A stretch of DNA of 64,000 bases from Agrocybe praecox (lineage: Eukaryota > Basidiomycota > Agaricomycetes > Agaricales > Agrocybaceae). Positions 1 through 10,641 of the stretch are shown piece after piece (position 1 is the first letter of the stretch; each line of letters starts with the position of its first letter). Under the pieces are notes generated by a model, which did not search any database, was not told where the DNA came from, and was given only the letters and a program-made list of their open reading frames with translations. The translations under genes were made by a program, and so were the position numbers. The DNA lies in the NCBI GenBank assembly GCA_964017145.1, contig OZ024849.1, positions 868,001 to 932,000 of the forward strand, in the 5' to 3' direction.

Positions 1-34
1 CATGTCCCGCAGGCTGAGCCGTAGCCCAGCCTGC

Positions 35-3000
35 TTATCCAACCCCTGTGGGTCGCTTGAATGCAAACACTGAGTCGTTATTGTCCAAGAATTTGATCAG
101 GTCCACCAGCAATTCCAGTGACCGACCGTCGTGATCGCACATGAGTATAGTAAGGCAGTTGAGACTGCCTGTCATTGTACATTTGTTCAGCACCAAAGCG
201 TCGACTGCACAATATACCATTGTTTCCTCTTTTTGTGCCTCTTTGAGGGACTTGTTGAGTTCAATGAGCACTGCCTGGGCTGACGCTTCGTCGGTTGGGC
301 AGGGATCGAATGTGAATCGGTTGCTGTATAAATCCAGCATCCTGTTTCCAGGGTGAGCCTCTGACGCTACAGGCGTGAAAGTCTCTGTGAGTTCAGGGAG
401 ATGGCAGTCAATCTTTATGAGGGCCCCCCCTACCTTTGCTTTCTGGGTTGGGGTGAGCCTTGAGATTGCTAACAGGTGAACGTCAGCCCGCTTGTGATGC
501 TCCTGTGATAGGAGCGACCTAAGCGGATGGGTGTCTGATAGCGTGGCTGCACGGTAGTTTGACTGGCCGCCTAGCTTCTTCAGGTGGAGGTGGACGGGGA
601 TGAGGCCCGCTAGGGCCTTGACCCCACCTGTGGGAGAGGTGTGGAATGCACTTGTGATCCAAAGTGCCGCTTTACGCTGCATTTTGCGCAGGTCCTCGAG
701 AGCTCCCTTGGATTGGGAGCCTTCGAAGTACCACAGCCGGTACCTGTACGTTGCAATCGGTAGTATGCACACACAGTATAAGAGTCACTTCTCCTTGGGG
801 TGGAGACCGTGAGTCGAGCTTCCTAGCATCTTCATGGCTTTCACCAATGAAAGAGACTTGGTAGAGTAGAATCGCACATGCTCTTTGAATGTGAGCTTGC
901 GATCAAAGAAGAACCCCAGATAGTGCCAGACATGCTTGGGGCGAAGAGGGGTGTCACCCATGTAGGGGGCATAGCCGAGGTCAAGGGGTGGCGGATCGTA
1001 ATTATGCGACCTGTCAAAGCACGTGTATTCAGACTTGTTGTGTTCGAGGATAAGTCCGATGGCAGTGAAGAGTCGAAGGAGGACTGCATAAGCAGCCACG
1101 AGGGTTACCGTGTTCTCCTAGAGAGTTTTGGCCTGGGCAATACAGGTGCCATTGTCCACATAGGATAGAAGTGATGTCTTGCAAGATATCTCTTCCATAT
1201 GGTATAATTTCATCACCGGAGCGATGTATAAGGCTGAGAGGATGGGGGACAAGGCGGAGCCTTTTCCCACGCTGACATCCACCTGCCAGGGGTCCGATGT
1301 GAACAAACCCCACCTATAGGAGGTGTATCAGTCTACTAAGTAAGACAAGAAGAACCACGCCACTAGTGGCAAGAACCCCTGCTTCCTGAGTATTGCCTTG
1401 AGCATGTCATGGTTGAGAGATGGGAAGAACTGGGCGATGTCGAAGGCGACAACGCTGGTCTTGAGTCCCTTAGCCCACCCGGTGCGAATCAGATGGGTAA
1501 GGTACAGCCCTGCGTCTTCGGTTTAGCGCTGACGCACTCCTCCAACTTGGTTAGGATGAACAAGGTCAAACTTGATCATGTCGTACTGAAGACGATTAGA
1601 GATCATCTTCTCAATGAGCTTCCCTGTGGTGTTCAACAGCACTATGGGCCGGAACGCCTTAAGGTCTGAGTAGGTAGGTTTGCCCAGCTTCAGTATTATG
1701 ACTGAAGTTGACTACTTAAAGTGCCTCGGCCAATGCCCAACACGAATGCAGGCGTTGGCTAGGTCGATAAGAAGTTGTGAAGCAGCTTGCTGCTTCACAA
1801 CTTATTTGAGAATTGGCCATGACACATGGTCTGGGCTGGGGGATGACAGACTCAAACAAGACGCAAGCGCCTCGTCCAGTTCTAGCTTGGAGAATGGGGG
1901 CCAATCCCTTTCCTGCAGAGTTGGGAGGGGATCGAGCACAGCAAGATCTACTACTCGGCCGGAGGCCGAGTTGTAGGTGTTGTGGAGGGCGTCCCAAAGG
2001 GAGTCCTTTCCATGGCAGGGCTGTCCTTGGTATTGGATAGCTTCACATGCTGGTAGTTTGCGCTGTTTGACCCACTCCATTAGGTCCCACGGGCGTCTGT
2101 TGGTATATGCGATTTCCGAGATTCTACTCTCGAAGAATGCACGTTTGACGTCTTTGACGATCTTTCTGAAGGCTTTCCACTTTTTGTCGGTTTTATCCAT
2201 GCGATAAGCAGAAAGCAAATTTGTGCACTCATCATTCCACCATGGTTTAGAGTGCTTTGTGATTCGGGTTTCCTTTGCATGGGAATCCCATGCAGCAGTG
2301 TAGACATCGGCGAGGGCTTCCGCCACCCGTTCAACATCTTCTCTGGTTTCGAGACGTTCTACCTCTATGGCAGCCACCTTCCTGGGGAGCTTGGTCTTCC
2401 ATGCTTTGTAAGCGTCGGAGCCTTTCGCGATTGTGAAGCGGATCACGTCTTCGATGTCATCCCCCAGTTTGACAGAAGCTATCAACGGAATGTGATCTGT
2501 TTGCCTCTGGTGTTCAGGTGCTCGAGTGACACGACTTCTCACTGACTCAGCAATCCCGCGGAATACCAGATCTATGACCGAAGGCCGAAGATCTGGATTG
2601 TTGGATATAAATGTGAGACCCAGATTGGACGGTTCCGTCCATTCTAGGTCAAGTTCGGCAGCTACGTCTAGTAGTGCAATAGCATCCCATCAATGATACG
2701 TGATGTTGGGGTCCCATATCCTTGAGTGTGTGTTAAAGTCCCCATCCATATATTGGAAGGGGGGAAGTTTGTCGATGTGATCCTGTAAATATCGGATTGC
2801 TGTACTTCTGTCATCTGAATAGACGTTCATGAAGTTATAAGTCTTGTTGCCTTGAAACAGCGAGAGGACGAAGATGTCACAATGATCAATAAGATCACGC
2901 CTCATTGAGGGGCGGAGCCTCTCCAGTTGTTTTGACACGTATGCCATGACTCGGGGGGGAACCTCCTCATTTTCTGGGGGCATACCATGTACAACCATGC

Positions 3001-3204
3001 AGGGTGCATTGGCGCGCCAACAATGTTATCACCTTCCTTATTAGTTGAAGAAGGCACTTGTCTTATGATCCGCCAGGGCGGTTCTTGCACAAAGATAACG
3101 TCAACAGTGTCTATTAACGTTTTGAGGAGCACAGTCAAGTAATCATATTTCTTGGCTACATTGTGCGAGTATATACTAATTTCCATCCCTAGGCCATTGC
3201 GCAT
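35..3204 (-). pseudogene. LINE-A ORF2 remnant (endonuclease / reverse transcriptase), copy A1
   Basis: Remnant of the LINE replicase. Readable blocks are the APE-type endonuclease (about 2690-3204, with the DFNTHS motif), the endonuclease-RT linker with the TDH motif (1802-2542), and the RT C-terminus plus following linker (35-772). The 3' part jumps from the start of RNase H straight to the last 30 residues before the stop at 35-37, so about 175 residues including the E and later D of RNase H are missing. Frame changes occur around 780, 1100 and 1800. The ATG at 3204 shares its A with the ORF1 stop (TAATG). Not functional. Confidence 0.85.
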
Positions 3205-3920
3205 TAAGCTACAGTGAGGGGGTTAGTACGATCACAGAGATTCTGTCGCGTGCAATGTACCTCTGCATATTTGCCATCAATCCAGGCGCAATCAAAGTGG
3301 TTGGTCCAGAACTTGCATTTGCGCAAGTTTGCAGTGTGAGCACCCTCGTAATTGACACAGTGTTCCGTGTGGGGACACGGCTGGCCAGCAGGGGTTGGTT
3401 CGAGAGGTTGGTTCGCATTCACGTTTCCTTTGCAGCATTTGGCAACATCGCAGTTCTTGTCTGCCTTGTGCGGGCCCATGCAGTGGGGGCAGGATGCGGC
3501 GTGTTGCCTGCATCCTTTGTCGAAGTGGCCGCACCGCCAGCATCACTGGCAGAGGGGGACACCGGTGTGAGTAGTGGCAGCTTGAATTTCACATTGCCTT
3601 CCGAGAACCATAACAGACTTGTTGATGATCTGCTTGGCGTGGGCACCAGACTTGGAGTCCCAGATGTCAATGTAGGCCACACCCATGGTGCTAGCCGGGG
3701 AGTTATGTACTATGCACGCTTTGCGTGCAAAGTATAAGTTGCCGCCAAGTGGAGAGGACTTGAGGGCCCCCTGCACTATGTTGGATGTGATTCTGGACGT
3801 CCTTGCAGCGTCGGTGTAGTACAGAATGTCCACAATGCGGATGAACGAGGTGGCGACCGGCAAGGTGACGCTGATGCCAGAAGCCACTTGCCCGAAGGAT
3901 GCGTTGGCTTGACCCCGAAG
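3204..3920 (-). pseudogene. LINE-A ORF1 (gag-like, zinc knuckles) C-terminal fragment, copy A1
   Basis: The reverse strand reads the nucleic-acid-binding half of ORF1: a domain preceding the knuckles and then three Cys/His clusters (CQRCWRWG..C, CPHCMGPHKAD..C, CPHTEHCVN..C) between about 3270 and 3570, ending at the TAA at 3204-3206. Proteins of this type bind LINE RNA and form the RNP. The N-terminal half is missing because MITE-D begins at 3921. At least one frame shift lies near 3540. Identification is by direct comparison with the other ORF1 copies in the window. Confidence 0.8.
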
Positions 3921-4690
3921 CAGCCAGTACTGTCAAATTTCTTGATGAAGAGCCCTTAGTTGCTTATTTGACTTGATGCATCCACACCCTTAGTTATCCA
4001 TTTGCCCAAATCATGTATCAGGGTGACTGACAGTGACTATGAGGCCAAAGTTATGTGAAAAGCATGTGATATGCATGTGATCTGGTGCACAGCCACCAAA
4101 ATTATTTACAATAGAGTATTCTAAAAACAGATTTGAACTAAAAATAGATTTATTTTGCCCTGAAAACATGTATATGTTCTATAAATAGATTTTGTTCTAA
4201 ATTTAGATGTGAATCTCATTTTGGCAAATTCGAGAATATTCTAAAAATAGATTTATCTTATCCTCTTTTATCTCAGTCCCATTTGTTATGCATCAAAGGA
4301 CTTTATCTCAAAAAGCTCAAAGTCCAAAGTCCTCTTGCCTTATTGGGTTAATTGGATGTGACACCACTCAAAGGCTCTGTTTGTTTTGTATCCTGCATGC
4401 CCCTGCCTGCTAATATTATTATTTATTATTTGTTTGCATTTGAGGCCATATAAACATATAAATGGAGCCCAAACATGTAAATACAGGCAAGCAAAAAGTC
4501 ATGTGCATAGATTTTGATCCCATCAATTACAAACACATGACTATCAGGTGATAAGTCACAAACAGTCACAGTCAGTCAGTCGACAGGTTGGACGCATGAT
4601 TTTAGACCAATGGATAACTAAGGGTGTGGATGCATCAAGTCAAATAGGCAACTATGGATAAGTCATGAATGAATTTGACGGTAACTTGTG
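3921..4690. mobile_element. MITE-D, 770-bp non-coding TIR element
   Basis: Begins CAGCCAGTACTGTC and ends with the inverse of CACAAGTTACCGTCAAAT. The terminal 80 bases pair with each other around a subterminal GATGCATC motif. The core carries the AAAAGTCATGTGCAT and TTATTGGGTT blocks seen in MITE-A, -B, -C and -E. No ORF of note. The flanks are ORF1 of LINE-A on the left and the RT C-terminus on the right, with no target-site duplication (cccgaag versus gatccaa), so it sits at a rearrangement breakpoint. Confidence 0.8.
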
Positions 4691-4910
4691 GATCCAAAGT
4701 GCTGCTTTACGCTGCATCTTGCGCAGGTCCTCAAAGGCTCCCTTGGACCGGGAGCCTTCGAAGTACCACAGACGGTATCTGTACGTTGCAATCGGTAATA
4801 CGCATGCACAGTATAGTAATCGCTTCTTCTTGGGATGGAGACCATGAGTTGAGTTTCCAAGGATCTTCATGGCTTTCACTGATGAGACTTAGTAGAGTAA
4901 AACCGCACAT
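4691..4910 (-). mobile_element. LINE-A copy A2, RT C-terminal fragment
   Basis: Reverse strand reads the stretch after the RT domain (residues like MKAMKILGNSTHGLHP and CVLPIATYRYRLWYFEG), homologous to 613-870 of copy A1. Bounded by MITE-D on the left and by a LINE-A 3' UTR piece in the opposite orientation on the right. Confidence 0.85.
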
Positions 4911-4989
4911 AGGTGCTCAGGCCGTTGAACCAGCAACATTCTGACCGCCTAATGGCGGTCTGCCATCTTGGTGGGCCTTATGCCTGCCC
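4911..4989 (+). mobile_element. LINE-A copy A3, 3' UTR scrap
   Basis: About 80 bases of the LINE-A 3' UTR, including the GACCGCCTAATGGCGGTC hairpin and the start of the next hairpin. It stops at a short T run (4990-4995) that is taken as the 3' end of LINE-B. Confidence 0.7.
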
Positions 4990-7900
4990 TTTTTTGAATC
5001 ACATTTTACATCCTTTGAGGCCGCGCCTTATGTAGGACATCTAGCTACTTATTTCTGTCTACAATGTCTGTGAAATGTGTCTAACTCTACGACTACAGAA
5101 GGCCTCCTTTGGAGAGCTCAGGCTTGCAATGCAAGCATTGTTATGAGGAATGTACTACTACTGACTAATGGGTGTGTAATGTATTATTAGTGTATTAATT
5201 GCATAGCCTGTATGTAGTTTAGGGGAGTGAGGGAGGGAAAGATATATACATGATAATTTATATACAGAGAAAAGGAAGTATGTTACATATGTTGGAGGGC
5301 CGTTCTTCAGTTTGGTGGGATTTCTTCTGGGGGCAACTCGACGTCGCCATGTGAGTCGTCAAAACGGTGTGTATCTTTTATGAAGGCAAAGAGGTTTTGT
5401 ATAGCCGTGGGATCATTGAGGTGGGCTGTGTTGATGTCTTTCCCTGGCCCAAGTACTCGTTTGAGTTCCCTTCTCTGTGCCGTGTATGCTTCACAATGTT
5501 TGAGGTAGTGTCTGACTGTTTCTGGGTTACAGTTGCATTGCGGGCATGTTGGGGTGTCTGCAAGCTTGAATCTGTGTAGATAAGCTTGGAGTGGGATGTG
5601 TCCGACCCTTAGTTGCATTAAGAGGCTTGCATTGCGTCATGGTAAATTCCCGCATAGTTTTCAGAAGGATGGTGATGGTAAGTCGGGGTCGATGTCTTGC
5701 ATTTTCTCGAACCTAGGAAGATTCTGGCAGTCTTTCACATGTTTCGCTTTGAGCTTGCAGTTTAATTCTTGTCTTGCCGCTGCTTTGTTTACTGGTAGCT
5801 CGCTTTTCAGAATGCCTGGGTTGTTTGTTCTCTTATTTTTGTGTTGACCTTCGGTGGCTTTCTTTTCTCACCTTCTCCTTCGAAGACTGTGTGACGTGTG
5901 CTTGGACCTAGGTAGTGTCGGGCAATTTTGGCGGGTCTAATGCCATGATAGAATATTGCCGCTGCCCCAATGTTGTTGTTCAACCCTGATCCGTCTGTGT
6001 ATATAGAGATGTCGCTTTTGTCATCTCAGTCTGCAATAATGGTGTCGTCTCGGGTTTTGGCAATCTGTGGTATGATTGTTGGTGTCCATTTTGGGTCTCT
6101 CGGGATGATGGGAATGGTTTCCGTTTTCGCTTTGGTGAGCTTCCATATATTCATCATTAGGTGCAGTGGGGACGGGTGTCTTTTTGGGACTCTTACTTTT
6201 GCTGCTTGGATGCTCTTGCTGAGTGGATGGATTATCGGGAGGGTGGCCATTTGTAGTGCAGAGGCTTGACATATTCGGGTGATCTGGTGACGGATGGGGA
6301 TCATGTCAGCATGTGCAAGTAAGAGGTCAGAGGGAGTAGTTCTCAGCGCTCCAGTGGTTTGTATAGCTGCCTTCCGCTGTACTGATTCTAATTTTGATAT
6401 TACACCAGTCATGTTGTTCTGTCATTGCCCGTCTGATCATCTTGCTGCTGGTGGGCACCAGATATTGGCTGCATAGAGTATGCTGGGTGTTACACTGGTA
6501 TAATATAGTCTTCTTGCATATTTGCCTTGCATTCCTCTTGCATTTTTTGAGAGCCGTCATATTTGGTGTATTAGCTTTGTGCCCTTCTCTAGTGCATATG
6601 TAGCATGCTTCTTGAATCTAAGTTCGTTGTCGATGATGACCCCTAGGAATTTGTGGCTGTCAGTTGCGGTTATGTTCTGCCCGTCGAGGTTGATGGTTAT
6701 TGCCTCTTGCTTCTTGCGCTTTTGGGAGTTTTCTGCATCAATCTGCAATTTTCATGTTAGTGCCATGACTGCAAACTTGTGGTACTCATATATGGAGAAG
6801 TGGGACTTAGCCCATTCCGAGGGTCCATTTTCTCTGTGAAACATGGCCGTCATCTTCTGTTTGGCTTCTTCGAGTGTTTTGCCTGCCGTGGCCGCAATTG
6901 CGTTGTCTGTGTAGTTAGTTGCTAATTCTTTTTTCTTACCCTCAGATGCTTGTATCTGGTCTGCATTGTAGAACCTGTAAGAGAATGTAGCAAGGCAGCA
7001 TCCTTGGTCGAGTCCGTTGTTGATGGGTATGGGGGTGGATGTGAAGTCGTCAAATTTTTATTACTGTCTCTCTATCCGTCATCTTATTTTCCATCCATTT
7101 AGTGTATTTCTGGTGTATCCCACGTTTCCGCATATCGTGTAGGAGGCATGGTATAACTGTGTTTGGATATGCACCTTTGATGTCCATGAAAACGGCGACT
7201 ACTTCTTCTCCTTTTCGCCAGGCATCTTTAGTGAATTTGATGAGGGTGTGTAGGGAGTCTCTCGTGGTGCAGCCTGGTCTTCCTCCGTATTGGTATTGCG
7301 GTAGTAGTTGGAGCCTCTCTGTGTGATATTCTAGAGTTTCTTTGATGCATGCTGAGAGCAGTTTGGCAATAACGTCAAGTAGGGCAATTGGTCGGTAGGC
7401 GCTTGCGGACTTGTAGTCTTTTTTGCCTTGTTTTCTAATGACTACTGTGGTGTATGATCTCCAGCGTTTGGGGTAGTGTTCAGTGTTGAACATAGCTTGG
7501 TAGATCCGTTCGAGGTATGGTGCAAGCTGGGTGTGGCAGTGCGTCAGTACCGAATTTGAAATGTCACTCATACCTGGAGTCTTGTATGGCTTGAGTTTCT
7601 TGGTGTTGTGTATGATCTGCTCTTGGTTTACGTGTTCGAAATTGAAGGCTGCCGGTGGATAGTTGTAGTCTGGGTCGATTTCTGCATCTTCTGGCAGTTT
7701 GAAGAAAAAGGCTTCATGGAGGATCTTGCTCTTTTCTTCATTGTCTTTGATTTTGGTGATGGTGCCATTTGGATTTTCCCTCTTCAAAGCTGGGATTCTT
7801 GTGCGTCCCCCATCTGTTGGTGCTGAGGTGATGTAGCGGTGTGCATTCCACAGGTTGATGCTGTTGATGTTGCTGATCCAGTCATTCCAGTGGTCGTCCT

Positions 7901-8625
7901 TGGTTTTCTTCAGGAGGTCAGTGTATTCATTCCTTGCTCTGCATGCCTCTTCATGTGCAGGGTGATGTGGATTGGTTTTGCGCTTTGCTGCTGTACTGGC
8001 AAGTTTTCGTGCCTCGTTGTGGAATTGTGTGAGCTCCTTGGTCCACCATCATTTGGAGTATGGCGTGGGGTTTTTCCTTGGTACATGTTTCTCTGCTGTG
8101 TTCTGTATTGCATGTTCGAGGTCGTCCAGTGCTTGTTCTAGCTCTTCTTTGGTTTGGAGTCATGCAGGGTCTGGGATTAGTTGGAGTTGACAGCTCAGTT
8201 CTTCTGAGAAGGCTGTCCAATCAGTTTCGCAGTAGTTCCTCTTGAGCTCCTGGTGAGCTGTTTCCGTAGGGAATTCGATGGTGGTTACGATGGGGAAGTG
8301 ATCCGCCATTGGGGGTCTATCTTCCTCGATAGGTCTGCATTCGGTTACCCAGTCTTCTATTTCCGGCGAGGCGAATACATTGTCTGGCCTAGTGTAATTT
8401 TGCCGTGAATTGATGATTGTTGGAAGATCTTTGGGGAGGATCATCTGCATATTGTGTCCTGCTAGTATATGAAGGAGCGACTCAGCTTTTTCTAGTTCTG
8501 CCTGGGTGAAGAGCCTTTCGTTGCTAGCATCTTCCCACATGGGATGGTGTCTGTTGAAATCTCCTAACCATATGTCTGCTCGCATGGTTCTGGGTGTAGT
8601 TCTGCCTTCACTTCTTTCTCTCTGC

Positions 8626-10236
8626 CAGTACTTCACACTGCCCCACAGCTACCGCTCGGAACTGATCAGACAAGTAAAATTCTGAGTGATTCTGAGTGAT
8701 TCTGAGCCAGACTGTTAAATTTTCTGAATGTTTCTGAGTATTTCTGAGTATTTCTGAGTATTTCTGAGCAGTTCTGAGTAAACATGAGTCTATTATGAGT
8801 ACAAAGAACTATTAATCCACATCATCCATATCACTATGATCACCAAACCCATCCAAAAACATAGGAATCACACAAAAAAACATATAAAAAAGCGAAAATT
8901 AATTAATTAATTAAAAAAATGCATAATATACATGATGTTTATATACTTATATACTTATTTTTAATTGGAGAAAAAGGGGGGAAGGGAGCATGGAAAGGGG
9001 AGGATACAGGGAAGAGAAGGAGATGGGAGGGGATAGGGCAGAGAAGGGAAGTGGGTGGGGAGGAGGAAGGGATGGGAGAGGAGGGATAGAGAGGCCCAGC
9101 CTATGGACAGTGGCGGGGAGCGAGAAAACGGAGGGGTACTCACCTCGTCGTCGTCCTAAATGCCCCGCCCCTCACCTCGCCACGTCACGCCCTTGCCCGC
9201 CTCCTCGTTTGCTGGCATTCGTCGTCGGCGAGTCGTTGGCGTTGGCGTTGGCGAGTCGTCGTCGTCGTCACCGTCGTTGCCCCGTCATCGTGTCGTCGTT
9301 GGCGTTGTCGTCGCTCGTGTCGTCGTCGCCGTGGTGTCGCCATTGGCATGTCGTCGTCGCTGGCGTGCGTGTCGTCGTCGTGTCGTCCTGTGTCGTTTTT
9401 GCTGACGTGGCGTCGTCGTCGTCGTCGTCACCGTCATGGCCCTGTCATCGTGTCGTCGTTGTCGTTGTCGCTGACGTGGGTGTCGTCGCCGTGTCGTCGT
9501 TGGCGTTAGCGTGTCGTTGTTGCCACGTCATTGTTGCCGCGTCATCGTGTCGTCGTTGGTGTCACCATGTCGTTTTCGCTGACGTGTCGTCGTCGCTGGC
9601 GTTGGCGTCGTTGGCGTCGTCGCTGGTGTCGTCGTTGCCCTTATCGTCTTTGTTGCCGTCGTTGGCGTTGCGGCGTGTGGCGACGGAATGTGGTGGTAGC
9701 AGAGGGTGGGTGGATGGTGGTAGTGGTTAGAAAGAAAGCAAGCATTGATGACGCGGCAAGGGCAGAGGGTTGTGGCTGTGCCGGCAATTTCCGGAGCGGC
9801 CCGGACATCTATTTTAGGAATTTTAGAAAATTTTCGTTTGTATGTCACACGGACCTCCTAAAATTATGAAAAAATCACGATAATTCCTAAAATATTCGAA
9901 ATATATTTATCAAACATTAAATGTGACGTAATATGTTACGGTTTTGGCAGAAATGACAAAATAACCACAAAATAAATAAAATAAAACATATCATAGGTAT
10001 TACTTTCTGAGTGTTTCTGACCAGTTTCACTTGGTAATATAGGAGCTCAATTTCCGAGCTGTCTGATCAGTTCTGACTTTTCTGAGTAATTCTGATCAGA
10101 ATTGCTTGAAAAAAAAGTGGGTCTTTCTCAGCCATTTGGCAGGGAAGAAAAAGACACATTTCTGCTCGGAACTGCTCGGAAAAGTCAAATTTCTGAGCGG
10201 TTCCGATCAGTACATGTGGGGCAGTGTAAAGACCTC
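8626..10236. mobile_element. hAT-like non-autonomous TIR element, copy 1 (1611 bp)
   Basis: Left end CAGTACTTCACACTGCCCCA, right end (reverse complement) GAGGTCTTTACACTGCCCCA. It is flanked by an exact 8-bp duplication, ctctctgc (8618-8625 and 10237-10244), the size typical of hAT elements. Subterminal zones are full of TTTCTGAGTA and CTGATCAGAA words. The middle holds a purine-rich tract and a long (GTC)n-like stretch, and no credible coding gene. Copies 2 (19207-20949) and 3 (30773-35032) share the plan. Assignment to hAT rests on the 8-bp duplication and terminus style only. Confidence 0.75.
8966..9690. repeat. polypurine tract followed by degenerate GTC/CGT trinucleotide tract
   Basis: 8966-9110 is about 145 bases of nearly unbroken G and A on the plus strand, with many GGG runs. 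9140-9690 is dominated by GTCGTC, GTCGTTGGC and related words. The same order recurs in hAT-like copies 2 (from about 19533) and 3 (from about 31113), so it is part of the element. Long open frames here, rich in Val/Arg/Ser, are an effect of the triplet repeat. Confidence 0.85.
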
Positions 10237-10641
10237 CTCTCTGCTGTAGATGTTGTTGTAATGCGGTGATGGCAGTGTTGTCTTCACAGTTATTATAGAT
10301 GTTGTAAATGTTGATAATCCCCTTGGGTCCTTTTATCTGCACCGCTGTGATGTTGGGGTTGGGGATGTCAATTTGAGTCCAGATATTGGTAGATAGCCGT
10401 CTGTTAACCATGATGATGGATCACGTGCATGTTTCTTGGTTTTCTCCGTGTTTTGTGCTGGTAGGGTATATTGGGTGCCATTCGAGTGTTGCTGTGGTAT
10501 AACCTAGAAAGTTGAGGCTGGGTTCCTGGATGCAGATTATGTCAGTATCTTCTGAGACGGTATGCAGTGTGGTTAGTAGGGCGGGTGGCAATTTTCGGGT
10601 GTTTTGTTGCCAGATCTTAATTTGTGTTGTGTTTTCTTCGT

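Larger units (their letters stand above)
1..3920 (-). mobile_element. LINE-A copy A1, degenerate non-LTR retrotransposon
   Basis: The stretch reads, from right to left, ORF1 C-terminus, ORF2 endonuclease, reverse transcriptase and the ORF2 C-terminus, followed by the first bases of the 3' UTR at the window edge. It matches the better copy at 54196-60989 domain by domain. The 5' end is cut at 3920 by MITE-D, and the other side of that MITE is a different part of LINE-A, so this is not a simple insertion. A deletion removes most of the RNase H domain near 150-200. Confidence 0.9.

Noticed and set aside
4990..5306. Host intergenic sequence between LINE-A scrap and LINE-B ORF2
   Set aside because: It lies directly after the LINE-B stop and ends at a T run, so LINE-B 3' UTR is the simpler reading, though not proven.
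8990..9730. Long open frame (246 codons) over the purine and GTC tracts, with similar frames at 19672-20426 and 33995-34508
   Set aside because: All frames and both strands are open because of the triplet repeat. The peptide is Val/Arg/Ser/Cys low-complexity and not kept between the three copies.
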